DNA of 64,000 nucleotides from an uncultured Bacteroidia bacterium (GTDB lineage Bacteria > Bacteroidota > Bacteroidia > Bacteroidales > Prolixibacteraceae): the NCBI GenBank assembly GCA_903907075.1, contig CAIVMQ010000031.1:1-64000 (forward strand), in the 5' to 3' direction. Below are positions 50,803-60,154 of this stretch, piece by piece. The notes beneath the pieces are model-generated. The model was not told where the DNA came from and did not search any database. It worked only from the letters and a program-made list of their open reading frames with translations. The translations under genes and the position numbers were made by a program. Position 1 is the first letter of the stretch; each line of letters starts with the position of its first letter.

Positions 50803-51825
50803 TTACTCCGGAAAACGCCCTTGAGATTGAAAATCAAACATCCATTGTGGATACTCTTTAGGAAGTTCGCTAATGGTATTTAATGCTAAAATCTCATCGG
50901 AGTTTAGCATTAATTTTGTTGCACTGATATTGTCTTTTAGTTGTTTTGAGTTTTTAGCACCGATAATTACGCTGGTGATTCCAGGCTGACATAGCACCCA
51001 GGCAAGAGCTATTTGAGCTACAGAAACTTTGTGCCTTATTCCGATAGAGCTCATCAAATCAATAATCTCATAGGCCTTTTCTTTATTGATAGGAGGGAAG
51101 TCGAATGAATCTCTTCGGCTTTCTCCTGCGATGGGATTTTCTCTTGTAAATTTGCCAGATAGGAATCCTCCGGCTAATGGGCTCCAAGGGATTATTGAGA
51201 TCCCTTCACTTATTGACATGGGTACTATTTCGCGTTCAATATCCCGGCTTGCAATAGCGTAATAGTTTTGAGTAGCAACAAATTTATCATACCCCATTTT
51301 GTCTGCGTATCCATTGGCTTTCATCATCATCCATGCGCCATGGTTACTCACCCCGATATAACGAACTTTTCCAGAGCGCACTATATCCTCCAGACCGCGC
51401 ATGGTCTCCTCGATAGGGGTTATTTTATCAACACCGTGGATATACAAAAGATCAATATGTTCAAGTCCCATCCGCTGTAGACTATCATTTACAGAATCTG
51501 CAATATGTAGCTTAGATAATCCCACTTGGTTCGCATGCGGACCAACGCGGCCTCTAACTTTGGTCGCAATTAGTAGAGATTGTCTTTGTAAGCCAAGATC
51601 TTTAATTCCCTTTCCAACCATTTTTTCGGAAAGTCCCTCTGAATAGACATTTGCGGTATCTATAAAGTTGATTCCTGCATCTATTGAATCCTTGATAATC
51701 TGATTTGCTTTATCCTGGGGGACTTCTCCAATAGATTTCCAAAACCCTTTTCCTCCAAATGTCATTGTACCCAGGCAGATTTCTGAAACCAATACTCCTG
51801 TTTTTCCTAGTTGATTGTATTTCAT
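50803..51825 (-). CDS. Aldo/keto reductase (cytoplasmic)
   Basis: 340-residue NADP-dependent aldo/keto reductase without a signal peptide. The catalytic tetrad is D56, Y61, K89 and H130 (FIDTANVYSEG, ATKVRGR, LLYIHGVD). Near the C-terminus, VIIGAKNSKQLKDNISA binds the cofactor pyrophosphate. It resembles general-purpose members active on small aldehydes or sugars. It is 86 bp before the cytidylate-kinase-like gene and 98 bp after the DbpA-like helicase gene. Confidence 0.9.
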   Translation of the reverse strand: MKYNQLGKTGVLVSEICLGTMTFGGKGFWKSIGEVPQDKANQIIKDSIDAGINFIDTANVYSEGLSEKMVGKGIKDLGLQRQSLLIATKVRGRVGPHANQVGLSKLHIADSVNDSLQRMGLEHIDLLYIHGVDKITPIEETMRGLEDIVRSGKVRYIGVSNHGAWMMMKANGYADKMGYDKFVATQNYYAIASRDIEREIVPMSISEGISIIPWSPLAGGFLSGKFTRENPIAGESRRDSFDFPPINKEKAYEIIDLMSSIGIRHKVSVAQIALAWVLCQPGITSVIIGAKNSKQLKDNISATKLMLNSDEILALNTISELPKEYPQWMFDFQSQGRFPE

Positions 51826-51922
51826 TGTTTTAAAGTATTTTAGGGTGGTTTATTTAATTCGTTATTGTAATTATTTATTGTATTAAATGTGTTTCAAATT
51901 ATTTCAGATTTGGCGCTAATGT

Positions 51923-53245
51923 TTAATTTGAAAGTGCAATTTTTACCTTTTTATTTTTAACTTTTTCTTCACGCACATCAGCAACTGTTTGTCGTGCTTT
52001 AGAGCGGTTAATAGCCACAAATGAGGCGTTGTCCAAAATGGTTATCAATCCGATTTCATCTTTTGAAAGATTCCCTTTCTGGATCAGAAATCCAACAATA
52101 TCCGTTTTGCTTATTTTATCTTTTTTCCCTGCCCCTATGTAGAGGGTAACCCAGATTGGTGCCTCAGGTCTTTTAACCACTTCTGGTAGTTCAACAAATG
52201 TTGGAGTTATTGAAAGAAACTGTGGTATTGATTCTTTATCTGCTAAAACAAGCCAGGCGGTCCCAGCTGCATTCATCCGTGCTGTTCGTCCGTTTCTATG
52301 GATATACACCTCTTCTGAATTTGCGGCTTGGTAATGAATAATATTTTTAATCTCGGGTATATCAAGTCCTCTGGATGCCAAATCAGTGGTGACTAGAATC
52401 TGATGGCTTCCGTTCCTGAATTTCAAAAGGGCTCTTTCTCGCTCGTCTTGTTCCAAACCTCCATGAAACGTGTCATGTGCTATGCCGTCGGCACTAAGTA
52501 GTTCATCGATTCTATCTACTGCCTCACGATGATTACAAAATACAAGGGTAGGCTCATTGCCCAGTTTACAAATTAGGCGAATAAGAGTATCTAGCTTGTC
52601 TTTTTCTTTTGCCCGAACTGCTTTAATTAAAATGTTGGGCTTGTTCTCTTGTTTGAGGAAGTTCAGCGTGACCGGATTTTTTATCCCTGAATAACCTGGT
52701 ATATCAATTGCCTGCGTGGCTGATGTTAAGATTCTTTTTTTTATTTTCGGGAGACGGTTAATTATAAAACTCATGTCATCGCTAAATCCCATTTCCAGCG
52801 ATTTGTCAAATTCATCAAGAACAAGCAGATGAATAGTTTCCGGATTAAAACTTTCTCTGCGAATGTGAGCTGCAATCCTTCCTGGAGTACCAATTAATAC
52901 AATAGGTGGTTCAGAGAAATTATTTCGTTCTGTTTTAAAGGGGTGTCCTCCGTAGCAACAATTAACTTTAAATCCGCTACCCATAGAGCGGAAAACCTGT
53001 TCGATTTGAAGAGCTAATTCACGTGACGGAGCTAAAATAAGTGCCTGAATACCTTTTGCTTGCTCATCGATATGATGAAGTAAAGGAAGTAGGAATGCTA
53101 CCGTTTTCCCGGATCCGGTGGGTGCCAGAAGCACTATGTTATCGGCTGTAAGATCGCTGCTGATCATCGCTTCCTGAATCGTATTCAACGATTCAAATTT
53201 GAGGTTTTCTATACTTTTAGTTGTAATCTCTTCTTTTCGCTTCAT
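51923..53245 (-). CDS. DEAD-box-type helicase with DbpA-like RNA-binding domain (DEFD motif II)
   Basis: 440-residue RNA helicase. Walker A is APTGSGKT at 41-48, motif II reads DEFD at 144-147 rather than DEAD, and motif III is TSATQ. The second RecA domain ends with HRNGRTARM. The C-terminal 75 residues (from IWVTLYIGAGKKDKISKTD) match the DbpA RNA-binding domain that recognises a 23S rRNA hairpin, suggesting a role in 50S assembly. DEFD is a tolerated variant since the Asp-Glu pair and final Asp are kept. No classical Q motif is evident. Confidence 0.9.
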   Translation of the reverse strand: MKRKEEITTKSIENLKFESLNTIQEAMISSDLTADNIVLLAPTGSGKTVAFLLPLLHHIDEQAKGIQALILAPSRELALQIEQVFRSMGSGFKVNCCYGGHPFKTERNNFSEPPIVLIGTPGRIAAHIRRESFNPETIHLLVLDEFDKSLEMGFSDDMSFIINRLPKIKKRILTSATQAIDIPGYSGIKNPVTLNFLKQENKPNILIKAVRAKEKDKLDTLIRLICKLGNEPTLVFCNHREAVDRIDELLSADGIAHDTFHGGLEQDERERALLKFRNGSHQILVTTDLASRGLDIPEIKNIIHYQAANSEEVYIHRNGRTARMNAAGTAWLVLADKESIPQFLSITPTFVELPEVVKRPEAPIWVTLYIGAGKKDKISKTDIVGFLIQKGNLSKDEIGLITILDNASFVAINRSKARQTVADVREEKVKNKKVKIALSN

Positions 53246-53738
53246 CGTGCAAAGATAAATCTATTCGTGATCAATCAATCTTATACTTCTACCTCACTGA
53301 GTAATATCTGGTATTGCTTTTTAACGTTAATAATAAAAATAAATTTTCAGAGATTTAACTAAAGGATTTTTATTAGTTTTATGGACATAACATAAAAAAT
53401 ATAGTAAAGTCAAGAATCAGTATATTAAAATAGCTTAATTCGTATTTGAAACGCTATATCAGCACTAGATTGATGCGATAAAGAATAGGAAAAACCGGTA
53501 TCAGACGTGGGTGCCGGTCATATAACTGCCGCTTTATTCAATAGTATATGAATTACAATAATTCTTGAAAAGAGATCCTAAATTTGAAAAATACATGGGC
53601 GATGCTACTTCCAACATAATGCCTTCACGTGCATAAAGGGGTAAATGTAATTTTCGTAACTTTTAGTAATAGTGTAACTAATACAAATTAATTTGGTAAT
53701 TTTCACTATAAATTTTAGAGTCATTTAAATTCTCAGAA
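53246..53738. other. Long intergenic region with a stable hairpin
   Basis: This 493-bp gap holds no ORF I can support. A 9-bp stem is formed by ACCGGTATC (53494-53502) and GGTGCCGGT (53510-53518), counting two G-U pairs, with the loop AGACGTG. No T-tract follows. The rest is A+T-rich; no tRNA or known RNA motif was recognised. Confidence 0.45.
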
Positions 53739-54632
53739 ATGGAAAAAATTAACCGTAGAGCATTTCTATATGCAGGTGCCATAGGTTTAACTGGTTACGC
53801 TGCACTTTCAGCTACTGGAGTCTTAAACCAGGCTATTTTGCCTGCTAATGGTGGTGTTGATCAGGTTAAACTTGGTCAAAGTGGACTTACCGTTTCGCGA
53901 ATCGCACTTGGGACTGGAAGTATTGGTGGTAATCATCAATCGAATCAAACGCGATTGGGAATGACTAATTTTGTTAAATTGGCACAACATGGGTATGATC
54001 GGGGCATCCGATTTTTTGATACAGCCGACAGTTACGGATCGTATCCATTTATTAAAGAGGTATTAAAAAATGTCCCTCGCGAAAAAGTTACCTTATTAGG
54101 TAAGATGTGGACATCAAATGACATAATAAACAGTGAGCCTGTAGATAAGGCGTTGGACCGTTTTCGGACCGAGACAGGAAGTGATTATTTTGATATTATG
54201 TTGCTTCATTGTATGACCAACGGGAATTGGCCTGAGGAGAAGAAACGGTATATGGATTATTTTTCAAAAGCAAAACAACAAGGTTTGATAAAGGCTGTTG
54301 GTATATCGTGTCACAACTATGACGCGTTAAAAGTTGCAGTTGATGAACCATGGGTTGATGTAATTCTCGCACGTATCAATCCTTTCCAATCGCATATGGA
54401 TGGAACACCGGCGCAAATCAACGAACTATTAGACCGTGCCAGAACGAATGGTAAAGGTGTTATTGGGATGAAAATTTTTGGAAATGGAGATAAGATTCTT
54501 GAAAAAGAGAGAGAAGAGTCAATAACTTTTGCCCTTAAAAAAACAAGTATCCATGCCATGACACTCGGAATGGAAAGTATTGCTCAACTTGATGATGCTG
54601 TAGATCGAGTGATGAGGATTGCAAAGAGTTAA
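53739..54632 (+). CDS. Tat-exported aldo/keto reductase, first of a tandem pair
   Basis: 297 residues. The N-terminus NRRAFLYAGAIGLTGY is a twin-arginine signal (R6, R7), followed by a hydrophobic stretch to about residue 28. The aldo/keto reductase barrel has D94 and Y99 (FFDTADSYG), K122 (LGKMW) and H157 (MLLHCM). Being Tat-exported, it would fold with its nucleotide in the cytoplasm and act in the periplasm. No Fe-S domain follows. It shares much sequence with the next gene 125 bp downstream (for example KQQGLIKAVG), so the pair arose by duplication. Substrate unknown. Confidence 0.88.
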   Translation: MEKINRRAFLYAGAIGLTGYAALSATGVLNQAILPANGGVDQVKLGQSGLTVSRIALGTGSIGGNHQSNQTRLGMTNFVKLAQHGYDRGIRFFDTADSYGSYPFIKEVLKNVPREKVTLLGKMWTSNDIINSEPVDKALDRFRTETGSDYFDIMLLHCMTNGNWPEEKKRYMDYFSKAKQQGLIKAVGISCHNYDALKVAVDEPWVDVILARINPFQSHMDGTPAQINELLDRARTNGKGVIGMKIFGNGDKILEKEREESITFALKKTSIHAMTLGMESIAQLDDAVDRVMRIAKS

Positions 54633-54757
54633 TATTTATTTAATTTAAGGATATTTCTTAAAACCTCTTAGTCTATTTTGATAATAATTATTGTTAAAAG
54701 CGCTTTTGAATTTTTTATAATAAGATCTGACTAACAACCGATTAAACAGATAACCCG

Positions 54758-55660
54758 ATGACCAAATTTACTAGAAGAGCATTTTTAGTTAAAAGTGCCA
54801 CAGGTCTTGCATTTGCTTCTGCCATACCTGCTATATTTCCACAGCCTGCTTTAGGTAACTCAATTAATAATGAGATTATTGATTCTGTTGCCTTGGGGAA
54901 AACAGGTTTACAGGTATCCCGAATAGCAATTGGAACAGGCACCAAAGGTTGGAAGCGTGAATCCGATCAAACACGCCCTGGTATTAAGAAATTTGTTGAT
55001 TTATCGCGTTACTGTTATGATAAGGGGATTCGTTTTTTTGATGCTGCTGATATGTATGGTTCTCATACTTATGTAGGTGAGGCACTCAAAGTCCTTCCTC
55101 GAGAAAATATTACTGTTCTATCAAAGATTATGACTTATACGCGAGAGGGGTGGTACGAACCTGAGCCATTTGAAAAATGTTTTGACCGTTTTAGGCAGGA
55201 ATTAAATACGGATTATATCGATATTTTCCTCATGCATTGTATGTTGAATGGACAATGGCCTATCGAGAATCGATATTATATGGATGCTATGTCAAAAGCA
55301 AAACAGCAAGGATTAATAAAAGCAGTTGGTGTTTCATGTCATAACTTTGAGGCAATGGTTGAAGCAGCCTCCAATCCCTGGGTCGATGTTCTCTTGGCAA
55401 GGATAAATCCAAATAGTATAAGAATGGATGAAACTCCGGAGAAAGTGATGCAAGTACTTGAAATTGCCAGGAAAAATGGGAAAGGGGTTATTGGAATGAA
55501 AATATTCGGTTGCGGGGATCTTGTTAAGGAGGATGAACGTGAACGTTCACTTAATTATGCTGTTAGAAGTGCAAATATTCATTGCTTAACTTTAGGTATA
55601 GATACGAAGGAACAAGTTGATGATAATGTGAACCGAGTTATGCGAATCGCCAAAGGTTAA
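54758..55660 (+). CDS. Tat-exported aldo/keto reductase, second of a tandem pair
   Basis: 300-residue paralogue of the preceding gene. The twin-arginine signal is FTRRAFLVKSATGLAFAS (R6, R7), with a possible cleavage site near residues 30-34. The catalytic set is D95, Y100, K123 and H160. The segment YYMDAMSKAKQQGLIKAVGV is nearly the same as in the first copy. Differences cluster in the substrate loops (around residues 62-72 and 125-140), suggesting different substrates. It is probably co-transcribed with the first copy. Confidence 0.88.
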   Translation: MTKFTRRAFLVKSATGLAFASAIPAIFPQPALGNSINNEIIDSVALGKTGLQVSRIAIGTGTKGWKRESDQTRPGIKKFVDLSRYCYDKGIRFFDAADMYGSHTYVGEALKVLPRENITVLSKIMTYTREGWYEPEPFEKCFDRFRQELNTDYIDIFLMHCMLNGQWPIENRYYMDAMSKAKQQGLIKAVGVSCHNFEAMVEAASNPWVDVLLARINPNSIRMDETPEKVMQVLEIARKNGKGVIGMKIFGCGDLVKEDERERSLNYAVRSANIHCLTLGIDTKEQVDDNVNRVMRIAKG

Positions 55661-56131
55661 ATGAAATAGTCGGCTATTTAAATCTAAGTTAAATCAACTT
55701 ACTTTCCGATTTTCTGTTTTATTGTTCGCTTTTTTTTAGATTCTTTAACTCAAGGTATTGTAAAAAAAGCATTAAAATACTTCTGGTCTATACTATGTCT
55801 GTACAAGAATATATTACTGAAGCTTTACCAATTTGAAATTGAGTTTTAGTTGGATATTTTGGAGGAATTAAACAGGAGCATCTGCAATTTAATGAGATCT
55901 CTTTTGAGATTCGGGATGAGTAAGAATATTGAAATTATAAGAAGATAGCAATTTTATCATAAGAAGTATAGTTCAAAAAAAAAGCATTGCAGAAAATCTG
56001 CAATGCCTATCTTATTGATTAAGTTTTAGAACGTATATTTTAATGTTTGGATTATCTAAGTGAAAACGACACAAAAATAGTTCAAACGTGAACTGCAAAA
56101 TTTTCAAGCAGCTAAACTTCGTTCAACCGGC
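55661..56131. other. Intergenic region downstream of the Tat reductases
   Basis: 471 bp without a supported ORF. A minus-strand terminator for the RRM protein gene lies at 55975-56006. A short AAATAG/CTATTT hairpin at 55664-55679 just after the second reductase gene is too weak to call a terminator. Nothing else was recognised. Confidence 0.5.
55975..56006 (-). terminator. Rho-independent terminator of the RRM protein gene
   Basis: On the minus strand the arms GCATTGCAGA and TCTGCAATGC (56006-55984, loop of 3 nt) are followed by nine T residues. It lies about 125 bp after the stop codon, giving a long 3' untranslated region. Confidence 0.88.
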
Positions 56132-56590
56132 TTAATAACTCTCCCTGCGGCTTCCGCCTCTGTCACCACCGCCGGCACTGCTGCCACCACGATTGAATCC
56201 ACCACGGTCACCACCGCCAGCACCACCAGCTCCACGATTGTAGCCGCCACCGCCGCCACCGCCGCGATTAAATCCACCGCCGCCGCCGCCGCTGCCGCCA
56301 CGGTTAAAACCGCCGCCACCGCCACCTGGACGTCTTGTACCATCTTTGGGTTTTTCAATTGATTCATTCACAACGATTGTGCGACCATCAACTTCAGCCC
56401 CATTAAGTTCTTCAATAGCCTTTTTGGCCTCTTCGTCATTCGGCATTTCAATAAAACCGAATCCTTTGCTCCTTCCGGAAAACTTGTCTGTGATGATTCT
56501 TGCTGAAGATACTTCGCCGTACTCTTCAAAAAATCCTTTTAATTCTGCCTCTTCTAAGCTAAATGGCAGACTTCCTACGAAAATGTTCAT
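56132..56590 (-). CDS. RRM RNA-binding protein with glycine-rich tail
   Basis: 152-residue protein. Residues 1-82 form one RNA-recognition motif with RNP2 IFVGSL at 3-8 and RNP1 SKGFGFIEM at 41-49. The C-terminal 60 residues are Gly-rich repeats of the type GGGFNRGG with Arg, Ser and Asn. Such proteins are frequent in Bacteroidota and bind single-stranded RNA, perhaps acting like cold-shock chaperones in organisms that lack Hfq. A possible promoter (CAAA complement at 56661-56658 and TATTTTTA at 56636-56629, 21 bp apart) lies upstream. The repeat region is locally G+C-rich. Confidence 0.93.
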   Translation of the reverse strand: MNIFVGSLPFSLEEAELKGFFEEYGEVSSARIITDKFSGRSKGFGFIEMPNDEEAKKAIEELNGAEVDGRTIVVNESIEKPKDGTRRPGGGGGGFNRGGSGGGGGGFNRGGGGGGGYNRGAGGAGGGDRGGFNRGGSSAGGGDRGGSRRESY

Positions 56591-56900
56591 AATTACAGTA
56601 ACTAAAATTAATGGTAAATAATCCGATGTAAAAATAGTGATTATTAATTGGAATAAACAAATATCAAGTTTATTTTAGAATTATTTTAAATAACAGACAG
56701 TCAGATTCCTATGGGTGTTAATAGGGTAGAGGATGATATTATTATGTTAAGAGCTATTTGTTAGTTGTCTGCTATACATTGATTTGAATGTCAACTTAAT
56801 GCACAAATATAATTGGTTTAGGATATTTAATATGAATTACGATTCGTCTTGGAGCGAAAGTTTTTTTCATGTAAGTTTGTGCTCTTAAAATATAAGACCA
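56591..56900. other. Divergent intergenic region between the RRM gene and ffh
   Basis: 310 bp with the putative promoter of the RRM gene on its left side and the ffh promoter at its right end. No ORF or stable hairpin was recognised. Confidence 0.5.
56849..56879 (+). promoter_or_regulatory. Bacteroidota-type promoter of ffh
   Basis: TTG at 56849-56851 and TAAGTTTG at 56872-56879 are 20 bp apart, matching the -33 and TAnnTTTG elements. Transcription should start near 56886, leaving about 15 nt before the ffh ATG. Confidence 0.68.
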
Positions 56901-58235
56901 ATGTTTGAAAATCTTACGGATAAGCTTGAAAAATCGTTTAAGCTATTAAAAGGACAAGGGAAAATAACCGAGATTAATGTTGCCGAAACATTAAAGGAAG
57001 TTCGTAGGGCATTGCTCGATGCCGATGTAAATTATAAAATTGCTAAGGACTTTACTGCCAAAGTTAAAGACAAGGCTCTTGGGCAGGATGTTCTTAAAGC
57101 TTTAAATCCCGGGCAGGTAATGGTTAAGATAGTCCATGATGAGTTAATTGAACTCATGGGTGGTCAGACCATTGATGTTAATTTAAAAGGGAGTCCAGCA
57201 ATTATATTAATGGCGGGGCTACAGGGTTCAGGAAAAACAACTTTTTCAGGAAAACTGGCGAATCGACTTAAAACAAAACTTGGAAAAAGTCCATTGCTTG
57301 TCGCCTGCGATGTTTATCGTCCTGCTGCTATTGAACAATTAAAAATTGTTGGTGCAGCTATTGAGGTTTCAGTATTCACCGAAGAGGGAAGTAAAGATCC
57401 TGTCCGTATTGCAAAAGAGGCTATAAAATTTGCGAAGCTTCATGGCAATGACGTTGTTATTATAGATACTGCCGGTCGATTGGCAATCGATGAACAGATG
57501 ATGAAGGAGATTGAAGCCATTAAATCGGCTGTAAATCCTGGAGAGATTCTATTTGTGGTAGATGCCATGACTGGTCAGGATGCTGTCAATACAGCAAAAG
57601 AATTTAACGATCGTCTAAATTTTGATGGTGTCGTTTTGACCAAGCTGGATGGTGATACTCGTGGCGGAGCTGCATTATCCATTCGTTCTGTTGTTTCAAA
57701 ACCGATTAAGTTTGTAGGTACGGGAGAGAAGATGGAAGCCATTGATGCTTTTTATCCCAATCGAATGGCTGACCGTATTCTGGGCATGGGTGATATTGTA
57801 TCACTTGTAGAGAGAGCTCACGAACAGTTTGATGAGGAGGAAGCTCGGAAACTTCAAAAGCGGTTAGCTAAGGATCAATTTAATTTTGATGACTTTTTGA
57901 AGCAAATACAGCAGATCAAGAAGATGGGAAATTTAAAAGATCTTGCCAGTATGATTCCAGGAATGGGGAAAGCAATGAAAGATATAGATATTGAAGATGA
58001 TGCATTTAAACATATTGAAGCTATAATACATTCAATGACTAAGAAGGAGCGGACAGATGCAAGTATAATTGATGGTTCACGTCGCAAGCGTATATCAATT
58101 GGTTCTGGAACTTCTATTCAAGAGGTAAATAGGTTGTTAAAGCAATTTGCCGATACACGCAAGATGATGAAAATGGTTTCTCAAGGTGGCAATATGCGTA
58201 ATGCTCTTACCCAAGCTAAAGGTCGAGGTCGTTAA
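56901..58235 (+). CDS. ffh: Signal recognition particle protein Ffh
   Basis: 444-residue GTPase that, with 4.5S RNA, targets nascent membrane proteins to FtsY and SecYEG. The N domain (1-90) precedes the G domain with GLQGSGKTT from 106, DTAGR at 189-193 and TKLDGD at 247-252. The methionine-rich M domain from about 325 contains RKRISIGSGTSIQEVNRLL for RNA binding. Length is normal. It has its own promoter; folD follows 79 bp downstream. Confidence 0.98.
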   Translation: MFENLTDKLEKSFKLLKGQGKITEINVAETLKEVRRALLDADVNYKIAKDFTAKVKDKALGQDVLKALNPGQVMVKIVHDELIELMGGQTIDVNLKGSPAIILMAGLQGSGKTTFSGKLANRLKTKLGKSPLLVACDVYRPAAIEQLKIVGAAIEVSVFTEEGSKDPVRIAKEAIKFAKLHGNDVVIIDTAGRLAIDEQMMKEIEAIKSAVNPGEILFVVDAMTGQDAVNTAKEFNDRLNFDGVVLTKLDGDTRGGAALSIRSVVSKPIKFVGTGEKMEAIDAFYPNRMADRILGMGDIVSLVERAHEQFDEEEARKLQKRLAKDQFNFDDFLKQIQQIKKMGNLKDLASMIPGMGKAMKDIDIEDDAFKHIEAIIHSMTKKERTDASIIDGSRRKRISIGSGTSIQEVNRLLKQFADTRKMMKMVSQGGNMRNALTQAKGRGR

Positions 58236-58314
58236 TTTTTGGGATATTTAATCCTTTTTTTAATTGCAATGATTTATACAGCGCATAGATTTTTAAGATA
58301 TAAATAACAATACA

Positions 58315-59190
58315 ATGGTACTTCTTGATGGAAAAAAAACTTCTGATATTTTACAAGCCGAAATAGCGGAGGAGGTAATTCATATAAAAAATAATCAAGG
58401 AAAGATACCTCATCTTGCTGCTGTTTTAGTTGGTCATGATGGAGGAAGTGAAACTTATGTTGCGGCTAAGGTACGTGCGTGTGAGTTTGTAGGTTTTAAA
58501 TCAACTTTAATAAGGTTTGAGGATACAATAACTGAAGCAGAGTTGTTGAATTGTATTTCAGCACTTAATATGGATGATGATCTTGACGGATTTATCGTTC
58601 AATTGCCACTTCCTAAGCATATTTCTGAAGAGAAGATTGTTGAAGCAATTGATCCCCGTAAAGATGTCGATGGCTTTCATCCGGTTAATGTTGGTCGGAT
58701 GGTTGCTGGTATGCCTGCCTTTATTTCTGCAACTCCATTCGGTATTATGGAGTTGATAAAAAGGTATCATATTGAAACTGCAGGGAAGAATTGCGTAGTT
58801 ATTGGCCGAAGTAATATCGTTGGAAGACCAATCAGTATTTTACTTTCTCAAAAAGGTATTGATTGTACAGTAACGTTATGTCATAGCAGAACAAAGGATC
58901 TTAAGCAAATTTGTGCTCAAGCAGATATCATTGTTGCCGCATTAGGTATGGCAGAATTTTTAACCGGTGATATGGTTAAGCAAGGGGCTGTAGTTATCGA
59001 CGTGGGTATTACGCGTGTTAAATCAGATAAGACTAAATCTAAATGGAAATTATTAGGTGATGTAAAGTTTGATGAAGTGTCCTCTAAATGTTCCTATATT
59101 ACACCAGTACCTGGAGGTGTTGGTCCAATGACTATAGCGTCATTATTATTCAATACGCTTTTATCTTCAAAGCACGAAATTTATCCTTAA
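58315..59190 (+). CDS. folD: Bifunctional methylenetetrahydrofolate dehydrogenase/cyclohydrolase
   Basis: 291-residue enzyme that interconverts 5,10-methylene-THF and 10-formyl-THF, supplying purine and formylmethionine synthesis. The catalytic Y48 and K52 are in [20 protein letters not shown] is the folate-binding loop and DVDGFHPVN the conserved motif. The Rossmann loop is GRSNIVGRP, and [10 protein letters not shown] closes the protein. It lies downstream of ffh, possibly co-transcribed. Its convergent neighbour is dapA. Confidence 0.97.
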   Translation: MVLLDGKKTSDILQAEIAEEVIHIKNNQGKIPHLAAVLVGHDGGSETYVAAKVRACEFVGFKSTLIRFEDTITEAELLNCISALNMDDDLDGFIVQLPLPKHISEEKIVEAIDPRKDVDGFHPVNVGRMVAGMPAFISATPFGIMELIKRYHIETAGKNCVVIGRSNIVGRPISILLSQKGIDCTVTLCHSRTKDLKQICAQADIIVAALGMAEFLTGDMVKQGAVVIDVGITRVKSDKTKSKWKLLGDVKFDEVSSKCSYITPVPGGVGPMTIASLLFNTLLSSKHEIYP

Positions 59191-59255
59191 TCCTAGGTTA
59201 AGATAGAGCTTTTTCTAACTTGTTCAGTTAATAAAGAATAAAAAGTTTGTTATTC

Positions 59256-60146
59256 TCAATCAATACTAGAGAGGGTAATCATCTCTTCTTTTAAGATCGT
59301 GTAGGTTGATGAATTAACAGGAATTAGAGGTAGACGGAGTACATTTTTGATCACCTTCGCTGAATGTAATGCTGCTTTTACTCCTGCAGGATTCCCATCA
59401 ACAAAGAGTGCCTCAGACATTTTTTGCAGTTTCAAATGAATTTGAGCTGCTCCCTCATAGTTACCTGCGAGTGCTAAATGGGTGAGTTTGGCTATTGCGT
59501 TAGGAATTGCATTTGCGGCAACCGATATAACCCCTGCACCTCCAATAGCAATTAAAGGTAACAATAAGCTGTCATCGCCAGATATCACTTCGAAAGCCTT
59601 TGGTTTATCGCGAATAATTTTAGTGATTTCACCAATATTACCAGAAGCTTCTTTTGTGGCAATGAATTTTTCGGACGCATTGGCAAGACGTATTGTTGTT
59701 TCTGCGCTCATGCTAACACCTGTTCTTCCAGGAACATTATAAAGTATTATAGGGAGCGGGCTCGCCTTTGCGATAGCCAAATAGTGCTGATATATACCCT
59801 CTTGAGTCGGCTTGCTATAATAGGGAACTACCGATAGTATCGCATCAGCTTTTGATAGATCCATTGCCCCAATGGTCTCAATTACTGTTTGAGTATTATT
59901 ACTGCCAATACCAACTACAATAGGGATTTTTCCTTTAACACGATTGCACACATAATCGATAATTTCCTGCTGCTCATCGTTGCTTAATGTCGCTGTTTCA
60001 GCAGTAGTCCCAAGAATAACAAGATAGTCAATTTGATTATTTAGCTGATTATCTACTATCTTTCCTAGTCCTTCGTAATCTATATCAAGATTGGTTTTAA
60101 AAGGGGTTATTAGTGCAACCCCAGCACCACGAAAACTTTTACTCAT
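59256..60146 (-). CDS. dapA: 4-hydroxy-tetrahydrodipicolinate synthase
   Basis: 296-residue Schiff-base aldolase that condenses pyruvate with aspartate semialdehyde in the lysine/diaminopimelate pathway. The Schiff-base Lys is K165 in ATKEASGN, the catalytic Tyr is Y136 in YNVPGRTG, and R141 binds the second substrate's carboxylate. GTTAE at 46-50 is also typical. It lies 8 bp after the small conserved gene upstream, so the two are coupled. Confidence 0.97.
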   Translation of the reverse strand: MSKSFRGAGVALITPFKTNLDIDYEGLGKIVDNQLNNQIDYLVILGTTAETATLSNDEQQEIIDYVCNRVKGKIPIVVGIGSNNTQTVIETIGAMDLSKADAILSVVPYYSKPTQEGIYQHYLAIAKASPLPIILYNVPGRTGVSMSAETTIRLANASEKFIATKEASGNIGEITKIIRDKPKAFEVISGDDSLLLPLIAIGGAGVISVAANAIPNAIAKLTHLALAGNYEGAAQIHLKLQKMSEALFVDGNPAGVKAALHSAKVIKNVLRLPLIPVNSSTYTILKEEMITLSSID

Positions 60147-60154
60147 CTTATAAT

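Noticed and set aside
55664-55679. AAATAG/CTATTT hairpin after the second Tat reductase gene as a terminator
   Set aside because: The stem is only six pairs, mostly A-T, with no T-tract.
56150-56330. Repetitive G+C-rich stretch as a possible non-coding repeat
   Set aside because: The repeats are in frame with the RRM protein and encode its Gly-rich tail.
56104-56367. 87-codon minus-strand frame rich in Ala and Val
   Set aside because: It is another reading frame of the Gly-rich repeats of the RRM protein; its low complexity comes from the GGN repeats.
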